The notes beneath the pieces were generated by a model that saw only the letters and a program-made list of their open reading frames with translations, had not been told where the DNA came from and searched no databases. Positions 23,360-33,743 of a stretch of DNA of 64,000 nucleotides are shown here, piece after piece; the first letter of the stretch is position 1, and each line of letters opens with the position of its first letter. Where the stretch lies: assembly GCA_037178975.1 (NCBI GenBank), contig JASJZH010000006.1, positions 3,782,001 through 3,846,000 of the forward strand. The letters are read 5' to 3'. The DNA comes from Oscheius tipulae (lineage: Eukaryota > Nematoda > Chromadorea > Rhabditida > Rhabditidae). Position numbers and translations under genes: made by a program.

Positions 23360-26300
23360 GTCTTCTTAATCGATGCTCGAGTAGGGAAGTAAATTTCCGG
23401 AGAAGGCGCGTCGAGGGTGGTTTCAAAGATGTCAGAGAAACATTGCTCTAAAAGAAGGCTATTACAATTGAGAATAGGAAGGATGGAAGGGCAGATAATT
23501 CATGGATGAAGGTGTTGATAATTGGGAATAGAACACTCAGATTAGCAGGAGATAGAAAAGAGGGAGAGCCGCAGAGGCAGGGCGTTGCCAGTGAAAGATA
23601 AGAGGATTTCGTGTCCGTAGTCGAAGGCTTCAGTCAAGACCCTGTATTCCCAGAACTGTTAAAAGCAGTAGAACATCCAAATAGTCTCAAATGTTGCGAC
23701 CGAATTCATCCTATCCTTTTTCTCGGACACATAAATAATTCACTTAATTAACGAGTGCTCAGCAGCAATTCATACGCAGTAAAACAGATTTTGGCAGAGC
23801 CACTGACTACCATGCTCCAAATGATCCTTATTAGTCGAGACGGATTGTCAGGTAAAAGCCGGAGCAATTGAGCCCCCGATCATAGTCTAATCATTTGACC
23901 AATATGATGTAAAGCTGGATTAAGCGAAAATTGCCCTGGAGGAGTGAGTAGGAACTGAAACAAATACATCTTCTCAGACAGCGGACCTGGAGCCAGTTTG
24001 TTATGAGAATCACCCGGTGACGAATAGAGAGTATTAGGATGTCGGTCAAAGGCATTCATGGCTTGAAATAAGGGTCGCCAAGGAGCTCCCTCTGGGGTAT
24101 AGAACTTTGAAGTTCATGAGTAGCGCATATTTATCGATGTAGACTGAAAGTGGCCATAGAGCTTGGGCCAAGTAAGGTAATGGGGGACAAGGAAGAACAA
24201 CTCAAGAGGGGGATAGATTGCGGCGGAGGAATATTCATAGCTTACATTTCTATATCTTAACGGCAAACGCCTCATTACAATATCGCTTTGCTGGACCGAG
24301 AAATGGAAGAAAATTGCCAGTTATTCCAGGTAAAGGAGTTGTAAATACGTAGCTAACACCTTTTCGGAATGGCCCATTCGACAAACAGGGAAATATCTGG
24401 CTAGATTATGACATACGAATTTCAGGGAAGCAGTGATGTGAAAATATAAATTGCGGGTCAAAACATGATGTCGAGAGGGGCAATATGTGGTTGAGGTCAA
24501 CGGGTTTACTCCGTTGACTTTGAATCACTTGAGCTACAAATGGCATGACATTGAGGGATACTGTAGCTCAGCATGTGGATCATAGAATAGAAGACATATG
24601 TTCCGTTATAGCTAAGTTAAACCTCCCGGTTTCACAAAAAAGGAGACTTGTGTTTTTCCTGGGATTAGCGATGAGCAATCTAGCAATCGAGAGTTCGAAA
24701 GTAGGGCGTGGTCAAAGGAGGTCATTTACCTATCCATCCCTAAAAGGCAATCTTCATAGAGAGACTTGCAGATGTTGAGATTGGCTTAACTGCGTAGATG
24801 AAACTAGAAAAAAGACCTTCTCCACACACACTCTAATCATCTCTAATCCTGTACAAAATATGGGCAAAAGTTTGGTATTGATGTAGAATAGAATGACTCG
24901 CGAAAGATTAGAGTCGACCTGTGCCAGAACGGAAAGTATATTTTTGCACAGAGCGACTAGGTTCTCTTTCGGGGACTTTGGGTGGTGGGTGTTCTAGGGC
25001 CTCTCTCCCTATAGATTGCTCCTTTTACTTGGATGATGTTAAATTTGCTTATGCGGCTCACAAAGAGGCCCAGTGTGAAAACAAGTTGACTGTTTATCAT
25101 AAAGTTGAAGAGACGAGGAGAAGCCATAAAAAGTTGGGCAGAGGATACTGAATGGGTGGGCGGGGGAGTGCTCGTCAGCTCCCCTTAACTGACAATAGTG
25201 GAGCTACTCGTGGTACCCTCGTTGACCTCTGTTAGCCACCATTCGATGCAGCGAAATTGAATCTTGCTCTAAACTCGGAGAGAGTGAGGAGAGCCTCAAC
25301 CCGCCTCTCAAAGACCACAAGTTTCACACCAATTACATCATTCGTCGGACGAAGAAAAGTCAAAGACGCAGTCATTCACCTGGTTCTTAATGGATGCTAT
25401 GACAATAGGGACCAGATTGTTCTGAACACTAAAACATTATGGGTTCGGACGACAAGCTTAAACGTATCACGGCAACAGCGCGAGCAAGTGGATGGAGGAT
25501 TATTGCGGTTCTGCCATAATATCAGGAAAAGAGTCGCATTTACCAAAAGACCTCCGAAACTGCTGGTGCAGAAAGCAATAGATACGGGTCACGGATGGTC
25601 GAAGGCATCCGGAACTATTCACAAAATGAGTGACATCTTCACTGCCCCTAAACCCATGAGTGGCCTCAAAACGGAATCTGCTATAAGTGTGAGGGTGTCA
25701 GTGAGGTAGTTCATCTTGCGCTAATAAGCAATTCAAAGAGAACATTAAGTGGCGACACAGAGCATATAATCTTCCCCAATGGTTTTCACGCACACAAACA
25801 CCTGATCGCGACAAATTATGGGATATACTGAGCAGAAAACATGGAGAAAGTAGATTTCGCGACAACATAGACGAGGACCTTGCTAATGTGGGATAGAACA
25901 CCATTAAAATGAGCATCAGCCAACTGACATTTCAATGAAAAGATGGACCTCATGAATATACTTTTTGAAAGGCAAACGCGGAACTTGTCAAGCTCTGTTC
26001 GATGATTGGTAATTACCAGACTGCTCTTCTAAATAAAACCAAGGGGTTTGCCATTAGATACTACTGCAGTTTATGTATTATATTAAACTATTTCTGAAGC
26101 TCCGAAAAGAAAATAGCTGAACAGTGAATAAGGTATCAACTGTCAGGACCACATGTTCTTCCACAACTGTGTCTGCTGCTGGAAAAAGAGCATCCTTCAA
26201 ATCTGTTTTAATGACGGAACACAACGAGACTATAGAAAAAAGAAAGAGTAATCTTGGAACTAATCGCTTGAAAAAGTTCATACAAATGTGCTCAAGCACA

Positions 26301-26992
26301 AAAGAAGATGCTACGGTCGGCTGAATAGTGATGTTCGTAAATGAAGCAGAACATTTAGAGCCGCAGTTCTTTTTTATGGAAATTAGGAAAGGATCTTGTT
26401 GGAATAAGGTAAAACAAGAAAAAACAACTAGCGAGCGAACAACACTCCTTTGCCTTTTAATGTGGATGGAAGCTTCATTCAACGGATCTAATCGGGCGTT
26501 GTCTGTGGCTGTTTCGTCTCTTTAGAGCCTGCTCTTAGGGTACTGACAAGGCACAGAAACTGTGATGCATAGAGTTTATGGTTCACTTTTAAAACATCTG
26601 CCACCGAGAGGAACAAATTTTGCAAGTGGTAATCAAGCATAATCCCTCTGAGATGGGGCGATGTGTTCCTGATTGGTCTTTGTTGACGTGTAGACACGAG
26701 AAGCTAGTGTGTTCAAAACGAAGCACAGTCAGTTCAGAACTTTATTATTATTAGCATTCAGATGTTTCATGAATCCATCGAAGAAATCTAGGGAAAAATG
26801 GCGGTGACAGAGTGAAAAACGCAGAAAAAATATTTTGTAGCGAAAGAAGGACTAACGCTTGACGTAGATTGTTTTGGGAGAGAATAGATTTGAAACAGTA
26901 GAAGAAAGAGTTCGATTTTTTACACTCGTTGGTGAATACGGCACAGCTCTAGGAAAGAGGGGCACAGAGAGAAAGAAGTAGAAAGAAGATGC
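23360..26992. other. 3.6 kb without a supported gene; A/G-rich on +
   Basis: The plus strand is purine-rich throughout, as expected if this is a 5' intron or UTR region transcribed from the minus strand, perhaps of the muscarinic receptor. One 150-codon plus frame at 25257-25709 (basic, no recognised motif, no splice context) is not called. The 3' UTR of the DIM-1-like gene must lie near 26.9 kb. Confidence 0.4.
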
Positions 26993-28663
26993 TTAAGCGT
27001 CACTGTTGTCATCAGCTCCGTCATCCATGGGTCCTGAAACGATGTTTTTAGCATTGTCAAACTGTTTTGAAAACAGGTTGCATGCATCGAAGAAAGCCAA
27101 AGCCTTTCGAGACAAAGAAACTAAAAGACAGAGGGTCACACAGACAGAGGACGTTTTGTACCTTATTCGTCATTATCACCTGAAAACGAGGACAATACCA
27201 TAAGAGGACAAGTACAAGTTTCATAAAATGAATCAACTAACCTTCGATATTGAGAGTGAGTTCGACATTGGCCTCTCCGGCGTCATTCTTAATATTACAT
27301 GTGTAGGTACCAGAATCCTTGGCCTTGTAGTTCTGAGATAGGATTCATTTGGATATGTGGCACAAAAACCTTGAGCTCAAGAGTAGCGGTGTACGTGTTG
27401 CTTCCACCATCGGAGGAAGTAGTGAACTTGATCCTTGAGGATTCCTTCATCTTCTTTCCCTTGGGGTTGATCCAAATGACCTCGGGGTTGCGGTCAGCCT
27501 GATATCCAATATCGAAAACAATAGCCGGATCTCCGGAGTCGGAGGTCTTCTGGAGGATTTGGGGTTTCCTGGTGAAGGTGGGGGCTCCTTGGGGAACTGA
27601 AACAACAATGTGTTTTGTAGTAAGAGACTTTAAGCACCTTCAAACTTGACGGTGAACGTGGCAGTGAGTTTTCCGGAGTCGTTTTTGGCTGTGCAGACAA
27701 ACTGACCGGCATCCTTCTCCTTTGTGGGGTCCTACAGAATATGATTGACAAAGAGGTAGACTTTCACACCTTGATTTCCAAAGCAGAGTAGAAGACCTGG
27801 TTGGGCTCCTCACGAAGGACAACCTGGATACGATCGGAAGGAGAAACGATCTCGTCGCCCTAAGTGTGATTGTTGTGTTTAACCATTGTTTGAACAAACC
27901 TTGCTCCAGACAAAGACTGGCTTCAAGATAGACTTGGCTCTGAATTCCATAACCATGACCTGTCCGTCGTCACGGGAAGAAATCTGGGGCTTCTCAACAA
28001 AAGTAGGGGAAGAGAATCCTAAAATATGAGTCTGTTACTTACACCAAATAATCACTTGCCGGTGAGCTTCAGGTTGAAGTTGGCATTTCCCTTTCCATGG
28101 GGGTTGACAATGGCGCATCTGTAGGCTCCAGCATCTGAATCGGCCAAATCCTTGATGGTGAGGATTGCGCTGTACTGGTCAGAACCTCGGTTGTCGAGCT
28201 TCAGAGAGAATCGTCCGTCCTGTTTGACCTCTTTCTGAAAGTGCAGTGTATTAGTTACATCCCATTAGAAACTGTTTAGCAAGGCGCACTTTTCTCAAGT
28301 GGCTTGGCTTTCAAGCGTCGGCGCCTATATTTGTTCGCAATGATGCCAACTGTTGGAAACTTATCGCAGCACGCAGTTTTTATAAAGCAGCCGCTGGCGA
28401 GCACTTTAAGCAGAGCACGAGCATCCACCCTTTCGCATTCGGACGCTGCTGTTGATGTTGCAAAAACGAAAATGTAATGGCGGTAAACATGTGAATTCTA
28501 TTAGGGTTTTTGTCGAAAATCTGTTGCGAGAAGCACTTACATTGTCATAGAACCACTTGATCTCGGGCTTGGGGTTGGCATCAACGTAGCATTCAAGCTC
28601 CAAGCTGCCGTCCTCGTTCTGCCTGGCCACTGGCTGTTGCGGGAAGTGTGGGGCCTTGGACAT
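26993..28663 (-). CDS. dim-1: DIM-1-like immunoglobulin-repeat muscle protein
   Basis: About 318 residues with three I-set immunoglobulin domains. Ig1 runs from [19 protein letters not shown] through [19 protein letters not shown] to [13 protein letters not shown]. Ig2 starts [18 protein letters not shown], has FVWSKGDEI, and ends [16 protein letters not shown]. Ig3 starts [13 protein letters not shown], has [12 protein letters not shown], and ends [19 protein letters not shown]. The tail [12 protein letters not shown] is acidic. Each domain keeps the Trp and the DxGxYxC (or FxC) motif; the first Cys of Ig2 and Ig3 is replaced. Size and three-domain layout fit the short isoform of C. elegans DIM-1, a body-wall muscle attachment protein. 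One intron (donor at 28059) begins with GC rather than GT. Start MSKAPHF at 28663 follows a TTTTTTAG acceptor, so upstream exons or longer isoforms are possible. Confidence 0.8.
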
Positions 28664-30650
28664 CCCGGCTAAAAAACAACATGGCTCGAGATCAGAGAAC
28701 ATATGTCAAAATGTTTTGGAAGGAAGCTGTTTCGGGTACTAGTCGCGGCAAAAATAATCGCAGACGCATGATGACTAAGATGCCGATTCTATAGTGACAA
28801 TACGCTACATGTTCGGACATAATCGGAATCAAAAGGTGAAAATAGCAACTGGGACTAGTAAGAGTGGGCAACAGGAACGGTGTAGGCGGGTGGCAGCGGA
28901 GCAACAACGCAACAGATGACGCCTCTGTTAAGACTGCAACTCATGTAAATGGGCTCCTAAAGAAATTTCTCGAGTCAGGCTCAAGTTCTAATTGTTAGAT
29001 CCACTTGCGCCACACATCCCACATGAACTAGACTCTTATTTGTTCTAGGTGTTTGGATATCGCAACATCACTCGAGGACTCTAAGCGGCATATCTTTTTG
29101 TAACTTCGGTTCATATCCCTCTACCTCTTCATAAGGAGAGAGGACAGTGAAACTTCAAAAAGTTCAAGGCAATGTTGCGCTCAGCTGACGCGAAATGAAT
29201 TTAGATGCCTATGCAAGAGAAGATAACTCGGGACGATTGAATCACATGATGGCCCGCTACCACCTTGAGGAGTAAAAGAAAGGAATTGTATGTGAAATTG
29301 AGCTGTAAATAGCCTGGACTAACGTGAAGCGGCGGTCACTTGGCACGCCAGTTCCCGACTCTGCGGGACCGCCGTCTCTGCCGCGCGTTACACCACAGGC
29401 GCCCACGCCTTGAGAAATTATAGAACCTCGCTCCTCCTCTCAAAATGAAAACATCAAAATATCAGCAACAATGAAAAACAAGTAAATAATTTTCTTGTGC
29501 AAAAAATTGGGGAACACCCGGGTGAACCCTCCGTTGTCCCTTTTTTACAGGCAGCGCGCGCTGAAAAACCGGAAATCGGCTTCAAACTAACTGGGCAGTT
29601 TAAATGGACTTTATCATCTAATTTAGTTTTTAAACGTAGTAGCTAACACTTCGGAACACAAAGGTCGGAATGGCTCGTTTGCTTGATGAAAAGGATTGGC
29701 GTCCAGAAGTTTTGCCTTGAGCGCACTACGATAATTGCTGCCAATCGGCCTTACCCAACAATCTTATGTCAAAGTTTGTAGCAAAAAAGCTGCGCATTCA
29801 CAAGAGACGAGCAACGAGAGGAGGACAACGAAAACAGAACAAGAAACACGTTGAAAAGGAAGGACACCCTAGGATTATAGGAGCAAAACGCATTGGGAGG
29901 CGCGCCTCGGAAAACAAATATTGCCATGCACCGTGTACTTGAGCCGACCCGTTAAACTTTCTAAACTTCAAAGCTGAAACTGAACTGTCTTGTGAACCAA
30001 AGTAAATCAGGTTGACCAAAAGTACTGTTTTGAGCTAATTGAATTCTATGCAAACAGGTGAGACCCCCGAAGTGAGCGAAACAAATCCTTTTTGTGTTAT
30101 GAAGTGATTGGATATTTTTGAAATAGAAGCACTTCTGGAAGGTGAACGCTTATATCTCTCTACCATTATAGGAGCCTATCAGTCTATACATTTGGTGCAG
30201 CTAATGTTGGACGAGGGCTGAGGAAACCTGTTTTTGCATCTTAGCACATAGACAGTATCTACAAAACTCTGTCTCTGCTCCAGAAATTGGACCAATTTAT
30301 GACTAGCTTGTCTACAGCAGTTTTTGAAATGCATGAGATCAGAATCAGCCGAAACGTAAAACAGTCCGGAAACATGAAATATTGTTACGGGATATGTCAG
30401 ATTAGGAGAAATGGTTGTGGTTGGTTTACAACATCCACTCCTCCTACACTCGAAGCAGCTGACGCCGTGGAGGTATTGGAGGCATCGCCCAACGATCACC
30501 GCTGCCATCCGCTGTTGCCGCGGGGGGACTACAGCTCGATGTTCAAAACCACCCCCGCTTGTCTGCTACATGGGAGGACAGACCTGGTTCGAACGTGCAG
30601 CTTTTTCAAAGTAACATACTGATAAATGCGAAATAGACACGAACTAACAT
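28664..30650. other. 2 kb without a supported gene
   Basis: This is probably in part the 5' region of the DIM-1-like gene. A compact GC-rich hairpin cluster at 29330-29374 is listed separately. Overlapping frames on both strands at 30179-30622 have no family resemblance and are not called. Confidence 0.4.
29330..29374. repeat. Inverted-repeat hairpin / possible three-way junction
   Basis: CGGCGGTC (29330-29337) and GACCGCCG (29367-29374) form an 8-bp perfect stem. Between them are two smaller inverted repeats: TGGC...GCCA (29341-29350) and CCCG...CGGG (29354-29367). The whole could fold as a small junction in RNA. GC content is far above the neighbourhood. It may belong to a degenerate tRNA-like or SINE-type element. 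Confidence 0.4.
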
Positions 30651-30959
30651 ATGGCAGACATTATTCGATGGATGTTTCCCGTTCCAAACAGATGTGTGCA
30701 GCATTTAGCTCATCAGCTTTGCTCGGCTGAGAAAAAGATCGTGCCGCAAACATTTCCGAGAACAATTGTATGGAATACTACACTGAACATTCCACTTAGA
30801 AGAACGCTAGTCTTGAAAAAAGACGAGAAACGTATTACTCAGAGCGAGCGGCTGTTGCAATCCGTCTCTAACAAATGGGAGAAGACGACTAAGCTTTTTC
30901 AGGAAAAACAGCTTGATGTAGCAGTTTTACGCAAGCAACAACAAAACTGTATACGTTAG
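30651..30959 (+). CDS. Possible small intronless gene, 102 aa, unknown
   Basis: A single frame beginning MADIIRWMFPVPNRC and ending in a helical, charged segment (KWEKTTKLFQEKQLDVAV, LRKQQQNCIR). The middle RTIVWNTTLNIPLRRTLVL and the lysine-rich C-terminus look protein-like and could suit a small mitochondrial or ribosome-associated protein. No domain is recognised and no poly(A) signal or splice site is evident. It is convergent with the minus-strand gene that ends near 31088. It could be non-coding. Confidence 0.3.
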   Translation: MADIIRWMFPVPNRCVQHLAHQLCSAEKKIVPQTFPRTIVWNTTLNIPLRRTLVLKKDEKRITQSERLLQSVSNKWEKTTKLFQEKQLDVAVLRKQQQNCIR

Positions 30960-31087
30960 ATGCGCGAGTAGCTCCACTCTCCATATAAGCCGGTCTGTGG
31001 CGCGCGGATTACTTCAATCCTTTGGATATGACCGCTAAATAGCTTTAAATGCAATTTCTAGTTAGGATTTGGATTTTTAGGAAGAAC

Positions 31088-31768
31088 CTAAAGAAACTCA
31101 CGTATCCATCGAACGCGTTGAACGTATCTCGGCGGGCTAGGGGGCGTTTCAAGTACAGTTTTCGGTGTTGCAGTGTCTGCTTTTTTAGATTCTTCTGGTA
31201 TTTCTGCTACTGTCGGCAGAGTCTTTTCTGACACTATCTGCTCCGAGAGCTGTGAGGAATCGGGATCCATAGAAATTACAGTATAGTCATCTGTACATTG
31301 TGCTCTCGTTTCAATTTGTTGAAATTCTTCTGTTAGTGGAAGCCTTGTGAAGTCAGGAAAGGGAGCAGGTTGCAGAGGTATATCGTGAACGAATGCAATG
31401 GCTTGCTCACGATTCGTGACAATCCTCTCATCGTCGTCGTCCAAAATTTCTCCATCTTCCAACTCGTCCTCTTCATGAACGATACCTTCCGCTTCCGAAT
31501 CAAAATCCTCGTCATGACTGTTCTCCTCCGTCTCCATGTGCATATCTATATTTGCTACCCGCCTCGCCTCCAAGGCATCTTTTATTCTGTCCTCGCCGAC
31601 AATTTGTGCATGTGCGGATCGCAGGTTTGCTGCTTTCCGTAACCGCTTCACTTCGGCCCTCATAGAAGCTGGAACATAATCTGTATCGCTCTCCGAGCCA
31701 CTATCCCGTCTTCGGCGTCCGTAATGTCGCCCACCTCGTGCTGTACCCGCTCCTCGACCTCTCGGCAT
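31088..31768 (-). CDS. Unknown protein with RG-rich N-terminus and acidic middle
   Basis: A continuous 226-codon frame. The N-terminus is basic and Gly/Arg-rich (MPRGRGAGTARGGRHYGRRRR), followed by DSGSESDTDYVPASMRAE and a short helical segment VKRLRKAANLRSAHAQI. A strongly acidic stretch (EEDELEDGEILDDDDERIV) comes next. The C-terminal part is Pro/Glu-rich and ends PPSPPRYVQRVRWIREFL-stop. I recognise no domain; composition suggests a nuclear or RNA-associated, largely disordered protein. A good donor (TGGATAC|GTGAGT) sits seven codons before the stop, so the protein may continue into an unidentified exon. It lies just downstream of the LIM gene on the same strand. Confidence 0.55.
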   Translation of the reverse strand: MPRGRGAGTARGGRHYGRRRRDSGSESDTDYVPASMRAEVKRLRKAANLRSAHAQIVGEDRIKDALEARRVANIDMHMETEENSHDEDFDSEAEGIVHEEDELEDGEILDDDDERIVTNREQAIAFVHDIPLQPAPFPDFTRLPLTEEFQQIETRAQCTDDYTVISMDPDSSQLSEQIVSEKTLPTVAEIPEESKKADTATPKTVLETPPSPPRYVQRVRWIREFL

Positions 31769-31902
31769 ACCAGAAACTGATTAATGGAGTATTAGTGGCA
31801 ACGAGTATTTACAGATATCAAGATAAACAGTTAGATGTTAACTGTGAAGGTGCAACGTGTAACAAAAATATAAATCTTTTATAACAGTTCGGAGAGTATA
31901 GT

Positions 31903-33137
31903 TTACTGATGAAGTTGGAGTATTCCAGCACCGATTCCATGGCCATATCCCTTAGGGCCGTAGGCTCTGGCGTAGCAGTCTAAATAGGCTTTTGTTTTCG
32001 GATATCCTAGTTTACAATGAAGACGAAATACAACTTACTGTTACAGTAGAGCTCTCCCTGATGTTCGCACATTGTTCTGGATGCTAGACCTTTGTTACAA
32101 GCAGAGCAGACAAAACAGGTGTTTTTGTGCCATACCTAAAACGATGTTTAAGTCCAATAACTAACACTTAAGCTCACAGTTCCAGCTGCTACAATCTTTT
32201 CAGCCTCATAGACTGTATTTGTGCACTTTCCACATTTCAGCTTCTTCTGAGCCTGTGAGATCGAGAAGGGTCGGATACGAGGAGTTGCATCCTGAAAAAA
32301 AAAAGATGTTCTCTTCAGAAGTAGTTATACTATACCAGTAGAGGCGAAGAGTACTTTGATGATGGTGCCGGAAAAGTACTTGCGGGAACATAGACTGCAA
32401 TTCAGGTATTGAGCAGCTGTGAAAAACAAAGCGGGCATCCCTGAACGGCGGCAGAGGCAGCGCCTACCGGTTACCGGATCGATAAGCGCAGGCTCTGCTC
32501 AATACTTTCAATTATGGCTTATTGCTGGCAACAATGACAATGTCAGGCGCAACAAACTAAACTTACACTGTTCAGATGTCACCGCCTTCTCGTTCGAAAT
32601 GATCGTCTAAACAAAGAGGACCGTAAACAGGCTGTTACTTGCTTACCGGGTGTGCGCTGTTCGATTCAACACGGTTACGTTCATAAGCTACCGAGTTTGA
32701 ATCTCTAGAGACGCCGTAGCTGATCAATGAAGTAACGGGATTGCTCCTGTCCTGAAAGCAGCGAAACTGAAAAAGAAGTGCGTTTGAGGGAAAATGTAGC
32801 CCTGCCTGGTGCTCAGAGGAGCCAATACCGCTTGATAGGATGCCCGCTCCTACGCCATAGCCCACACCTTTGGGCCCAAAAAGGAGTCGATGGCAATGAG
32901 TACAATATGGCTAAAAGGCATCTATTGATAGGGCGACATCTCACTGACCTTGCCATCGTGGTCGCAGCAGTTTCTGCTGTCTAGTCCACGTGCACAGTCC
33001 ACGTTACCTGGGAAATAATGCTACCTATTCTTGGGCTACTTACTGCATATGAAACAGTGACGGTGGAAATGTTTTCCGATGGCTTGAATGCTTTCGGCAA
33101 AGTAAACGGGAAGAGTGCATTTGCCGCAGCGATTCAT
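31903..33137 (-). CDS. mlp-1: Two-LIM muscle protein (CRP/MLP family)
   Basis: About 215 residues with two LIM domains, each followed by the glycine-rich tail diagnostic of the CRP/muscle LIM family. LIM1 starts NRCGKCTLPVYFAESIQAIG, has KHFHRHCFIC and DSRNCCDHDGK, then PYCTHCHRLLFGPKGVGYG. LIM2 starts LKCGKCTNTVYEAEKIVAAG, has WHKNTCFVCSACNKGL and MCEHQGELYCNSCYARAY, then GPKGYGHGIGAGILQLHQ-stop. A Ser/Pro-rich linker (FYVPASTFPAPSSKYSSPLL) joins them. LIM1 has four residues (SNVD) between the central cysteines where LIM normally has two. A 39-nt in-frame segment ending TTTTTCAG near 32.8 kb may be an optional GC-AG intron. Family members act at Z-discs or dense bodies and in the nucleus of muscle cells. 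Start MNRCGKC at 33137. Confidence 0.88.
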
Positions 33138-33743
33138 TCTTAACAGATTATAGAATAAAACGAGAACAGCCAGAGGAGATACGATCAAGAAGAGAAAAAT
33201 GTTTTGAATGGTCTACGCGGCAGCATGAAACGTTTCTTACTAACTATGCTGGAGTTAATTGCTATGAAACCGGAACACATCGGTCTCAACCGACATGCCC
33301 AGAAACTATATCTTTAAACTATGACCAAAAGAGAGGACGCTAATAAAAACGAGAGCATCTTTGTGAGGCTGGTTTCTTGTTGAAAGGGGAAGCGATTTCG
33401 CTTATCTCGCGTCGGGGATTGAAGGTATGAACCACTGTGGAATGTTGCGTGCAACCCTCTCTCGACCGGTCATTTGCATATTTCTCTAAGTGAAGAAAGA
33501 CCGCCGGCGACAGGTCTCTTCACGAACGGATGGCGGTTTACAACTAATGAATCGACAGCAGAGACGAACGGAGACCATATCGGCCGTAGGATTTAGCTAT
33601 AAAATCCTCGAGATGCTGCTTGATACACTCTAGCAGAGAAGACATGTGTGGTATTGATACAGATTTATTGCCTGTAGCGAAGAACGGTTAAAGTGGATTG
33701 TACTTAAACTGAGTATCGAGTATGTGAGATAAAGATTGAGTGA
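33138..33743. other. Short intergenic, 0.6 kb
   Basis: Promoter/5' UTR side of the LIM gene and 3' UTR of the RhoGEF gene, both on the minus strand. No conserved element was identified by eye. Confidence 0.5.

Noticed and set aside
25257-25709. 150-codon plus-strand frame
   Set aside because: Basic, patternless sequence within purine-rich DNA; no gene-like neighbours.
30179-30622. Overlapping 109- and 111-codon frames on opposite strands
   Set aside because: Each is the shadow of the other; neither resembles a family.
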